Part shown: positions 1 to 5,648 of the stretch, piece by piece
Numbering within the stretch: the stretch's first letter is position 1
Layout of the letters: each line of letters starts with the position of its first letter
Assembly: GCA_030631385.1 (NCBI GenBank)
Contig: DAOVLG010000148.1
Location: 1-5,648, forward strand
Direction: 5' to 3'
From: Candidatus Coatesiibacteriota bacterium
Lineage (GTDB): Bacteria; RBG-13-66-14
Length of the DNA: 5,648 nucleotides
Notes under the pieces: model-generated
Seen by the model: only the letters and a program-made list of their open reading frames with translations
What the model was told of the DNA's origin: nothing
The model's database searches: none
Position numbers and translations under genes: made by a program

Positions 1-468
1 CGGCCGATCTGGATAAACCGACCCTCTACCTGGACCGGGGAGGGGTGGTCGAGGTGAGCGCCACCCAGTACTCCACCAGTCCCGCAGCACATCGTCCGCG
101 TCGTCACCCAGACTACCGGCGACTACCCCTACCTCATCACCCGCCGGGGGAACGCCCTCTACCTGGACATCATCACCGAGGAAGCCGATCCCTTCGCCGG
201 CCTGAGCTACGGCTACACCTCCTCGATTGACCTGGAGAACGTGGAGACCTACGTCACCGCCGAGGCCAGCACGACCCTTTTGTTGCAGAACGGAGAGACC
301 GGCGTCATCGGCGGGCTGTTGCGGCGAAAAACCGAGCTGGTCGAGCAGGGGGTGCCGCTACTGTCGAGTATCCCGGTCCTGGGCCCGTTATTCAAGAGCA
401 CCTCGGACTCCGCTGAGCTGCGGGAGCTTCTGATCTTCGTCACCCCACACCTGGTCCGCCCGGAGTAG
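1..468 (+). pseudogene. Secretin C-terminal region (GspD/PilQ type), 5'-partial, with one frame break
   Basis: Outer-membrane secretins form the multimeric pore used by type II secretion, type IV pili and related machines. The last 128 codons (85-468) carry hallmarks of the secretin domain: SSIDLENVETYV, then NGETGVIGGLL, then VPLLSSIPVLGPLF, then ELLIFVTPHLVRPE before the TAG stop at 466-468. Bases 3-83 are open and codon-biased in a different frame and read PTLYLDRGGVVEVSATQY, which fits the strand just before the secretin core. The downstream frame is closed by a TGA at 55-57. The two frames join cleanly if one base near 84 is skipped, giving STSPQHIVRV. The gene is therefore either broken by a 1-base insertion or carries a sequence error; a recoded frameshift is a third option. 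The start lies outside the window. The secretin call is firm, but the sequence does not show which machine it served. A terminator follows 33 bases after the stop. Confidence 0.85.
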
Positions 469-500
469 AGGTCACAAAAAAGCTTACCCTTCAACTATGC

Positions 501-522
501 AGGCGGTCGGTGCCGCCTTTTT
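501..522 (+). terminator. Intrinsic terminator after the secretin gene
   Basis: A stem of six Watson-Crick pairs plus a closing T-G pair (501-507 with 512-518) surrounds a four-base loop at 508-511. It runs straight into five T residues (518-522). It begins 33 bases after the secretin stop, so it should end plus-strand transcription there. Confidence 0.8.
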
Positions 523-796
523 CCACACAAAGGACGAGGTAACGGACGAGAAGCGCACGCCTCTTCCTAACTCCCCTTGAACGGTGCCACAGTAAATAAG
601 CCCGCTGACCTCACCGGGTGAGATCAAGGTCAACTTCGAGTAGAAAGCGGTAAATAACCGGGATGCAACGCCCACGTTGCCGGCGGCCTTTGCAGGGCGG
701 GGTCTTGAGCACCACGCCGACCGGTCTTCAACCTGGTTCATAAACGGGTGATGATCCCGCGGTAAAAGCAGCCTTCGAATAACACGCTTGAGGAAT
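523..796. other. Interval between converging terminators with no convincing gene
   Basis: This 274-base stretch lies between the secretin terminator (plus) and the terminator of the nrdJ unit (minus). I see no open frame with a ribosome-binding site, no tRNA arms and no mobile-element ends. Its base composition is less GC-rich than the flanking genes. It holds short structures: an imperfect hairpin at 607-631 (stem of eight pairs with a six-base bulge), a perfect six-pair stem with a CCCA loop at 665-680, and a four-pair stem at 745-759. The octamer GTAAATAA occurs at 592-599 and 650-657, and GCGGTAAA at 647-654 and 759-766. These could be a gene remnant, an intergenic repeat, or chance. Confidence 0.4.
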
Positions 797-822
797 AAAA
801 AAGGGCGGCTTTTCAGCCGCCC
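797..822 (-). terminator. Intrinsic terminator closing the queE-nrdJ-haem protein unit
   Basis: On the minus strand a perfect eight-pair GC-rich stem (803-810 with 815-822) with a four-base loop (811-814) is followed by six T residues (complement of the A run at 797-802). It starts 23 bases past the stop of the small haem protein gene. In the plus direction the stem is followed only by a short mixed tract, so its orientation is mainly minus. Confidence 0.92.
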
Positions 823-845
823 CTTATACGTAGAACACTCCCGAG

Positions 846-1124
846 CTAGGGCACCTCGTTCTTTATCCGGCCCCAGGATGTCTCATCTACGTCGCTCTCA
901 TCGTCGTCGGCTTCTCCGGGGTTGGTCACATCGGAGGGATCGCCGGGATCGGGGGCTCCCTCGAACTGGAAATCAACGCCGAAGGAGTTGAGCGAGTAAT
1001 CTGAACCGTGGCAGGTGGAGCAGGAGTAAACGTTACCGTTGGGGATCCGCGAGTTGTACGAACCCCAACCCACCAAAACGACGCTCATGACGACAAGCAC
1101 ACCGGTCAACATGAGCTTCCTCAA
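846..1124 (-). CDS. Small exported c-type haem-binding protein with acidic tail
   Basis: This 92-residue protein begins with a basic N terminus and a hydrophobic stretch (about residues 4-20), consistent with a Sec signal peptide or membrane anchor. A single CxxCH haem c site, CSTCH, follows at residues 35-39, so haem would be attached in the periplasm. The sequence around it (PNGNVYSCSTCHGS, then LNSFGVDF at 46-53) resembles the front part of longer proteins I recall, which continue into an Asp/Gly-rich module; here that module is replaced by an acidic tail rich in Asp, Glu and Pro. After the CxxCH there is no Met and no second His, so the distal haem ligand is not obvious. I chose the TTG start because AAGGAGGAT (1131-1139) lies at ideal spacing; an in-frame ATG at 1112 lies too far from it. 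It follows nrdJ by 63 bases with no terminator between, so it is probably co-transcribed. Its redox partner and function are unknown. Confidence 0.8.
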   Translation of the reverse strand: MRKLMLTGVLVVMSVVLVGWGSYNSRIPNGNVYSCSTCHGSDYSLNSFGVDFQFEGAPDPGDPSDVTNPGEADDDESDVDETSWGRIKNEVP

Positions 1125-1130
1125 CAGCCA

Positions 1131-1139
1131 ATCCTCCTT
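1131..1139 (-). promoter_or_regulatory. Strong ribosome-binding site selecting a TTG start
   Basis: The minus strand reads AAGGAGGAT, with GGAGG eight bases ahead of the TTG at 1124-1122. This near-perfect Shine-Dalgarno sequence decides the start of the small haem protein in favour of TTG over the ATG four codons later. Confidence 0.8.
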
Positions 1140-1187
1140 CTTCGTTTACCATAACCGGCGGATTACAAGCTACGGCTCAGGACGGCA

Positions 1188-3482
1188 CTAGCTGCACTTC
1201 GAGTAGCCGCAGGCCGGGCAGATAAGGCATCCCTCGGCGAAGTAGAGCTGTCCGCCGCAGTCCGGACACGCTGTCTTAACCGGGAGCATCACCTTCGGCT
1301 CACCCCCGTTGTTTCCGTCCCCGGAATCGTAGTCCACCTTGCCGTTGATTGCCGTGAAGGACATCTGCTTAGCGTTGCGCCTGCCGAAGCCGTGTTTATC
1401 GGGGTCCAGGTAGAACTGGATGGCCCGGGCGATGGCGTCGGGGCAGGAGAGGATCTGCTCGCCGCCGTGCCAGATCGGGCTGGGGCAGCGGATACCGCGG
1501 AGCTGTTCGATGATGGTATTTATGTCCACGCCGGCGCGGATGGAGGTGGAGATCAGCCGGCTCACAGCCTCACTCTGACTGGCCTCGCACCCGCCGGCTT
1601 TGCCCATCGTGACGAAGACCTCGCAAAGCCCCTCGACATCCTCGTTGATGGTCACGTAGAGGGTTCCGCAGCCGGTGGTCATCTTGATCGTATGGCCCTG
1701 GGTGACCATGGGGCGCGGACGCGGCTCCCGCGGTTTCTCCGCCTCCCTTTTTTCGATCTGACCGATGTTCAAGACCTGGGCGTCACGCGAGCCGTCGCGG
1801 TAGACGGTGATCCCCTTGCAGCCCAGTTCGTAGGACAACCGGTACGCCTCGGCGATCTGCTCCCCGGTGGCGCTTTTGGGGAAGTTGATCGTCTTAGAGA
1901 CGGCCGAGTCAACGTACCTCTGGAAGGCGGCCTGGATGCGGATGTGATCGGCCGGTTCTATCTCGTGGGCGGTGACGAAGACCCGCCGGACCTCCGCGGG
2001 CAACTCGTCGAGATCGGCGACGGAACCGTGCTCGGCCACCTCGGCAAAGAGCTCCTCGGAGGCGAAGCCCCGCTTCTCGGCGACCTCCCGGAAGAGGGGG
2101 TTAATCTCGGGCAACCTGTCGCCGTCGAGCACCCGCCGGTAGAAGGCTAAAGCGAAGTAGGGCTCGATCCCCGAGGAGCAGCCGGCGATGATCGAGATGG
2201 TGCCGGTGGGAGCGATGGTGGTAAGCGCGGCGTTGCGAAGCTTTGGACCCTTATCGCGGGCGTAGGTCGAGTGGGGGTAGTTGGGAAAAAGTCCCCGCGT
2301 TTCGGCCAATCCCTCGCTCGCCTCGAGCGCCTGTTTTTGGATGAAGCTCATCACCTCTCCGGCGACCTTGACCGCCTCGGGAGAGTTGTAGGGAATCCAC
2401 AACCGGCCCAGCATGTCGGTGAAACCCATCACGCCGAGCCCGATCTTACGGTTGGCCTTAGTGGTTTCGGCTATCTCGACCAGGGGATAGCAGTTGATGT
2501 CCACCACGTTGTCCAGGAAGTGCACGGCGTCGTGGACGGTGCGACCAAGCTTGTCCCAGTCAATCTCATACCCGTCACCGGAGCGCTTGAGCATCCGTCC
2601 CAGGTTGAGGCTGCCCAGGTTGCAGGATTCGTAGGCCAGAAGCGGCTGCTCCCCGCAGGGGTTCGTGGACTCGATCTCGCCGATCTCGATGAGGGTATTG
2701 GCGGCGTTGATCCGGTCAATGAAGACGACGCCGGGTTCACCGGTGGCCCAGGCGTTGTGGACGATTTTATCGAAAACCTCCCTCGCCTTCAGGTGTCGGA
2801 CCACCTCGCCGCCCTTGGGATTGATCAACGGATAGGTACCGTTCCTCTCCACGGCCTCGAGAAAGGCGTCGGTGACGGCCACGGAGATGTTGAAGTTGGT
2901 GAGCTGGTCGAGGTCCTGCTTCGAGTCTATGAACTCGAGGATGTCGGGGTGATCCACGCGCAGGATGCCCATGTTGGCGCCGCGGCGGGTCCCCCCCTGC
3001 TTGACCGCCTCGGTGGCCGCGTTGAACACCCTCATGAAGCTCACCGGCCCCGAGGCCACCCCCATGGTGCTGGCGACCAGCGAGTTCCTCGGACGCAAGC
3101 GGGAGAAGCTGAAGCCCGTTCCCCCGCCGGACTTGTGGATCAGCGCGGTGTGCTTGATCGAATCGAAGATCTCCTCCATCGAGTCGCCCACCGGCAGGAC
3201 GAAGCAGGCCGAGAGCTGCCCCAGCTCCCGCCCGGCGTTCATCAACGTCGGCGAGTTGGGCAGGAACTCGAGATTCGTCATCATCTCGTAGAAACGGGCC
3301 GCCGTCGCGTCCACATCCACAGAGTGGGTGAGGTCGGCGTAGGCCTCGTCGGCTGAGGCGATGGACATCGCGACGCGCCGGAAAAGCTCCTCGGGCGACT
3401 CGACGGTCCGCCCCTCGTCGTCGCGTCTCAGGTAGCGCCGCTCGAGTACGGTGACGGCGTTATCGGTCAGTGCCAGCGGCAT
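1188..3482 (-). CDS. nrdJ: Adenosylcobalamin-dependent ribonucleotide reductase, class II
   Basis: This 764-residue cytoplasmic enzyme reduces ribonucleotides to deoxyribonucleotides with a thiyl radical generated from adenosylcobalamin, so it needs no oxygen and no separate radical subunit. Numbering from the ATG, the N-terminal cysteine of the redox pair is C93 (SACFVLPV). The active-site loop NPCGE gives N274, the radical-bearing C276 and E278, and C287 in ESCNLGSLNL is the second redox cysteine. A substrate-phosphate loop APTGTISIIAGCSSGIEP spans about 424-441. A charged, Pro-rich linker (about 577-596) leads to a TSCPD domain (about 604-690) and then a C-terminal tail with six cysteines (739, 742, 752, 755, 758, 763) arranged like a zinc ribbon plus reducing thiols. 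Length and domain order are normal for the bacterial NrdJ family. A GTG at 3494 would add four residues, but GGGAG five bases ahead of the ATG favours 3482. It lies 62 bases after queE on the same strand. Confidence 0.97.
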   Translation of the reverse strand: MPLALTDNAVTVLERRYLRRDDEGRTVESPEELFRRVAMSIASADEAYADLTHSVDVDATAARFYEMMTNLEFLPNSPTLMNAGRELGQLSACFVLPVGDSMEEIFDSIKHTALIHKSGGGTGFSFSRLRPRNSLVASTMGVASGPVSFMRVFNAATEAVKQGGTRRGANMGILRVDHPDILEFIDSKQDLDQLTNFNISVAVTDAFLEAVERNGTYPLINPKGGEVVRHLKAREVFDKIVHNAWATGEPGVVFIDRINAANTLIEIGEIESTNPCGEQPLLAYESCNLGSLNLGRMLKRSGDGYEIDWDKLGRTVHDAVHFLDNVVDINCYPLVEIAETTKANRKIGLGVMGFTDMLGRLWIPYNSPEAVKVAGEVMSFIQKQALEASEGLAETRGLFPNYPHSTYARDKGPKLRNAALTTIAPTGTISIIAGCSSGIEPYFALAFYRRVLDGDRLPEINPLFREVAEKRGFASEELFAEVAEHGSVADLDELPAEVRRVFVTAHEIEPADHIRIQAAFQRYVDSAVSKTINFPKSATGEQIAEAYRLSYELGCKGITVYRDGSRDAQVLNIGQIEKREAEKPREPRPRPMVTQGHTIKMTTGCGTLYVTINEDVEGLCEVFVTMGKAGGCEASQSEAVSRLISTSIRAGVDINTIIEQLRGIRCPSPIWHGGEQILSCPDAIARAIQFYLDPDKHGFGRRNAKQMSFTAINGKVDYDSGDGNNGGEPKVMLPVKTACPDCGGQLYFAEGCLICPACGYSKCS

Positions 3483-3487
3483 GGTGA

Positions 3488-3492
3488 CTCCC
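3488..3492 (-). promoter_or_regulatory. Ribosome-binding site of nrdJ
   Basis: The minus strand reads GGGAG five bases ahead of the ATG at 3482-3480. The upstream GTG at 3494 overlaps this site and has no clear Shine-Dalgarno sequence of its own, so the ATG is the better start. Confidence 0.65.
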
Positions 3493-3510
3493 ACATTCTG
3501 AAACGGCCCA

Positions 3511-3538
3511 CCGTTAGGCTATTTAAATTTGGTAACGG
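3511..3538. repeat. Inverted repeat in the queE-nrdJ gap, possible operator
   Basis: CCGTTA (3511-3516) and TAACGG (3533-3538) form perfect six-base arms around a 16-base AT-rich centre containing the palindrome ATTTAAAT (3521-3528). Outer GG/CC bases can extend the pairing if four bases bulge. No T run follows on the minus strand, so it is not a terminator. It lies about 30-55 bases before the nrdJ start, where an operator or local promoter would be expected. It does not match the NrdR box as I know it. Role inferred only. Confidence 0.4.
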
Positions 3539-3544
3539 CCCCTG

Positions 3545-4291
3545 CTATGGCAAGCTTAGAAGCCTATGCACCTGAGGAATCAGCCTAATCCTGGAGTGGA
3601 GGGCCGACGCCCGGATGCACGCCCGCAGCAGTTCCTCCCCGGAAAGCTCCGGCCTCCCGTCGGGGCCGTGGATCGGCTGGAGGGTCACCTCCACCTCCGG
3701 GGCGACCTCGTTCGCCAGCCGCAGCGCACGCTCCACCTCTGCCCAGGGGGTTTTTTTTCCGAAGATTATCTTGACTACCAGCTCAACGTCGGCTTTCTGG
3801 CAAATCTCCAGGAACTTCCCCGACTCCTCCCAGTAGGCCCTCCCGCAGTGGAAGGGGAGCTTGACGTCGGCGGCCACGACATCGAGGTCAGGCAGTAGCG
3901 GCGGCAGCGCTTCGTGGTGTATCCCGGCCGTCTCCAGGTAAACCGCCAAGCCCAGCTTACGGACCAGCGGTAACAGCTCCAACAGGAACTCGGGGTAGAG
4001 CAGCGGCTCCCCGCCGGTTAGCGCCAGATGGACGTGCCCCGGCGCCCGCTCCTCGAGCCCCTTAATCTCCCGGAGAACCTCGCCGGTCTCCAGTGGGTTC
4101 GGGAGAGAGAAAAAGTCACCGCTCCCCGGCTCCCGCTCGATCCTCGCCGGCGTCTCCGGGTCCGTGTACGTGTCGCAGTAGTCGCACCCCAGGTCACACC
4201 CGGCCAGGCGGAGGAAGATGTGGCGACGCCCCACGTGTGGCCCCTCGCCGGCCAGGGAGGAGAAGATCTCGGCGAGGGGAGCGGTGGACAT
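3545..4291 (-). CDS. queE: 7-carboxy-7-deazaguanine synthase, radical SAM enzyme
   Basis: QueE converts 6-carboxy-5,6,7,8-tetrahydropterin to 7-carboxy-7-deazaguanine, a committed step towards preQ0, queuosine in tRNA and other 7-deazapurines. The 248-residue protein opens with the family signature (FSSLAGEGPHVGRR, residues 10-23). The radical SAM cluster motif follows as C32, C36 and C39 (CDLGCDYCDT), binding the 4Fe-4S cluster. The SAM-binding TGGEPL lies at 92-97 and YLETAG at 118-123. DVKLP at 142-146, LQPIHGP at 204-210 and the closing IPQVHRLL (238-245) are typical of the family. The frame stays open to an ATG at 4426, which would add 45 residues, but that stretch is not QueE-like and contains the promoter, so I start at 4291. 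The Shine-Dalgarno there is weak (AAGG seven bases ahead). No other queuosine genes are in the window. It is the first gene of the minus-strand unit. Confidence 0.93.
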   Translation of the reverse strand: MSTAPLAEIFSSLAGEGPHVGRRHIFLRLAGCDLGCDYCDTYTDPETPARIEREPGSGDFFSLPNPLETGEVLREIKGLEERAPGHVHLALTGGEPLLYPEFLLELLPLVRKLGLAVYLETAGIHHEALPPLLPDLDVVAADVKLPFHCGRAYWEESGKFLEICQKADVELVVKIIFGKKTPWAEVERALRLANEVAPEVEVTLQPIHGPDGRPELSGEELLRACIRASALHSRIRLIPQVHRLLSLP

Positions 4292-4358
4292 GTCGGCCTT
4301 AACTGCTTGATGGATCGGGATTAAAGGCCCCGAGGGTACTGTATTTGGGCCATTTCTA

Positions 4359-4387
4359 AGGATAGCATACCGTATCTTGTATGTCAA
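4359..4387 (-). promoter_or_regulatory. Sigma-70-type promoter of queE (and probably nrdJ)
   Basis: On the minus strand a perfect -35 box TTGACA (4387-4382) is followed by exactly 17 bases and then TATCCT (4364-4359), which matches four of six -10 bases. An extended -10 TG precedes it with one base between. Transcription would start near 4352, giving a leader of about 60 bases to the queE ATG at 4291. The promoter lies inside the 45-codon upstream extension of the queE frame, which argues that the extension is not translated from this promoter. Confidence 0.82.
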
Positions 4388-4471
4388 CCGTTTTTCTGCC
4401 CGCAGGACCGAACCATAAGCATCCATTTTGGAACACAGAATGAAGCCCTGCCGTATTAAATTTCAGAAAAT

Positions 4472-4479
4472 GCTATGAT
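4472..4479 (+). promoter_or_regulatory. Probable extended -10 promoter of htrA
   Basis: TGCTATGAT contains TATGAT (4474-4479), five of six matches to the -10 consensus, with an extended -10 TG in front. No good -35 box is found 16-18 bases upstream, so the extended -10 would have to compensate, or an activator may help. A start near 4486 would leave a leader of about 22 bases. It fires away from the queE promoter, with about 85 bases between the two -35/-10 regions. Confidence 0.6.
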
Positions 4480-4495
4480 TGACTACGCAAAAAGC

Positions 4496-4503
4496 AAGGA
4501 AGG
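4496..4503 (+). promoter_or_regulatory. Ribosome-binding site of the HtrA/Deg protease
   Basis: AAGGAAGG ends four bases before the ATG at 4508, with AGGA seven bases ahead of it. This supports 4508 as the start together with the signal peptide that begins there. Confidence 0.7.
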
Positions 4504-4507
4504 CGAA

Positions 4508-5648
4508 ATGCGTAAATTAGTCCTTTTTACAACGCTGGTGGTTCTCATCGCCTCAACGGCCTTCGCCGAGGAGCTCTCGGGGGTTGACATCCTCCGTTTC
4601 ATTCAGGAGGCCTTCATCTCGGTGGCATCCGAGGTCAGTCCCGCCGTGGTCTACATCGAGGTCAAAGCGGACGTTGATGAGACCTTCAGCTTCTTCTTCG
4701 GCCCCTGGGGCTTCGAGATGCCCCCCGAGCAGGAGGCCGCCGGATCGGGCTTCATCATTGATAAGGAGGGGTACATCCTCACCAACGCCCACGTCGTCGC
4801 CCGGGCCAACGAGATCGAGGTTACCCTCGCCGACGAGAGGACCTTCGAGGCCGAGCTCATCGGCATGGACCCGGACTCCGATGTCGCCCTGATCCGGATA
4901 ATAGATGCCGACGATCTCCCGGTGGTCCGACTGGGCGATTCGGACGGGGTCCGCGTCGGCGAGTGGGCCCTGGCCATCGGCAGCCCCTTCGGCCTTCAGC
5001 AAACGGTGACCGCGGGCATCATCAGCGCCACCGGCCGCACCAACATGGGTTTAGCCAACTACGAGGACTTCATCCAGACCGACGCCTCGATCAACCCGGG
5101 CAACTCGGGCGGCCCCCTGGTCAACCTGGATGGCGAGGTTATCGGCATCAACTCGGCGATCCGCTCCGGGGGCGGCTGGATGGGCGAGGCCTACAGCATC
5201 GGCATCGGCTTCGCCATCCCGATCAACATGGCCAAGAGGATAGCCCAGGATCTGCGAGAACGGGGCAGCGTCGTTCGCGGCTGGCTCGGGGTCTCCATCC
5301 AGGACGTGACCGAGGAAATGGCCGAGGCGATGGATCTGAAAGAGACCAAGGGTGCGCGGGTGGCCGAGGTGCTTCCCGACTCACCCGCCGAGGACGCCGG
5401 TTTCAAGGTGGGCGACGTGGTGCTCGAACTGGATGGACAGAAGGTCCAGAACGCCAACGAACTGAAGAACAGAGTCGCCCTCCTCGCCCCCGAGGATCGG
5501 GCCGACTTCCTCATCAACCAGGATGGCAGGGAGAAGAGGATAACCGTGACGATCGGTGAGCGTCCCGCCGACCTTACCGCTTACTACGAGGAGTATAAAC
5601 GGGAGGCGGGGGAATCGCGCGCCGTGGTCTCTCTGGGGATTGAGGTTC
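4508..5648 (+). CDS. Periplasmic HtrA/Deg-family serine protease (3'-partial)
   Basis: The frame is open from 4508 to the window end (380 codons seen), so the gene is cut at its 3' end. Deg proteases degrade or hold misfolded envelope proteins. Residues 1-20 form a signal peptide ending in AFA, with cleavage predicted before EE at 21-22. The trypsin-like domain (about 40-245) carries a complete triad: H95 in LTNAHVV, D125 in SDVALIRI and S200 in NPGNSGGPL. A Phe-rich segment (about 60-69) sits where the LA loop of Deg proteases lies. A first PDZ domain covers about 258-350, with carboxylate-binding loop GWLGVSIQ and the DSPAEDAGFKVGDVV core. SLGIEV at 375-380, where the window ends, looks like the start of a second PDZ domain, which would make this DegP/DegQ-like rather than DegS-like. 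It is transcribed divergently from queE. The exact subfamily (DegP, DegQ or MucD) cannot be decided, so no symbol is given. Confidence 0.95.
   Translation, partial: MRKLVLFTTLVVLIASTAFAEELSGVDILRFIQEAFISVASEVSPAVVYIEVKADVDETFSFFFGPWGFEMPPEQEAAGSGFIIDKEGYILTNAHVVARANEIEVTLADERTFEAELIGMDPDSDVALIRIIDADDLPVVRLGDSDGVRVGEWALAIGSPFGLQQTVTAGIISATGRTNMGLANYEDFIQTDASINPGNSGGPLVNLDGEVIGINSAIRSGGGWMGEAYSIGIGFAIPINMAKRIAQDLRERGSVVRGWLGVSIQDVTEEMAEAMDLKETKGARVAEVLPDSPAEDAGFKVGDVVLELDGQKVQNANELKNRVALLAPEDRADFLINQDGREKRITVTIGERPADLTAYYEEYKREAGESRAVVSLGIEV

Noticed and set aside
580..631. Possible cobalamin riboswitch fragment (GCCACAGT followed by a hairpin)
   Set aside because: Only a loose match to the B12 box is present, the other conserved riboswitch blocks are missing, and it does not precede a gene in a suitable orientation.
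484..741. 85-codon frame on the minus strand in the interval between terminators
   Set aside because: It has no Shine-Dalgarno sequence, lower third-position GC than the real genes, no motif I recognise, and runs through the secretin terminator hairpin.
1392..2150. Open frame of 252 codons on the plus strand opposite nrdJ
   Set aside because: It lies wholly antisense to the strongly conserved NrdJ sequence, has no recognisable domain and is the kind of long shadow frame expected in GC-rich DNA.
2271..3356. Open frame of 361 codons on the plus strand opposite nrdJ
   Set aside because: It is antisense to the catalytic half of NrdJ. Its composition (rich in Gly, Val, His, Asp) is typical of a shadow of a biased gene, and there is no ribosome-binding site worth naming.
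4430..4460. Possible envelope-stress (sigma-E type) promoter for the protease, starting with GGAACA
   Set aside because: No matching -10 element lies at the right distance, while a good extended -10 box for the housekeeping sigma factor lies just downstream.
4553..5002. 149-codon minus-strand frame opposite the protease
   Set aside because: It is antisense to the signal peptide and catalytic domain of a clear Deg protease and has no support of its own.

Overview
The window looks like chromosomal DNA of a high-GC, diderm, probably anaerobic or facultatively anaerobic bacterium. An outer-membrane secretin, a periplasmic HtrA/Deg protease and a c-type haem motif behind a signal peptide all point to a periplasm and an outer membrane. 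A cobalamin-dependent (class II) ribonucleotide reductase makes deoxyribonucleotides without oxygen. No phylum can be assigned from the sequence alone, and nothing here looks like phage, a transposon or a CRISPR array.

Layout. (1) Bases 1-468, plus strand: the C-terminal end of a secretin (GspD/PilQ type) whose reading frame changes once near base 84, followed by an intrinsic terminator at 501-522. (2) Bases 523-796: no convincing gene. The stretch lies between two converging terminators and holds a few small hairpins. (3) Bases 4387 down to 797, minus strand: a probable transcription unit read as promoter, queE, nrdJ, a small haem-binding protein, terminator. A strong sigma-70-like promoter at 4359-4387 drives queE, and a clean terminator at 797-822 closes the unit. 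The gaps of 62 and 63 bases between the genes contain no terminator. (4) Bases 4474-5648, plus strand: a divergently transcribed htrA/deg serine protease, cut by the window end just as its second PDZ domain seems to begin.

Functionally, queE makes the 7-deazaguanine precursor used for queuosine and related modified bases, and nrdJ supplies dNTP precursors. The mini-cytochrome is exported and its role is unknown. The protease handles misfolded envelope proteins. The two cytoplasmic enzymes are both radical enzymes, one using S-adenosylmethionine with an iron-sulfur cluster and one using adenosylcobalamin, but no direct pathway links them.

No clearly new system is visible. The points most worth a second look are the secretin frame break, the small haem protein with an acidic tail behind nrdJ, the promoter inside the apparent 5' extension of queE, the inverted repeat in front of nrdJ, and the unexplained 274-base interval between the terminators.
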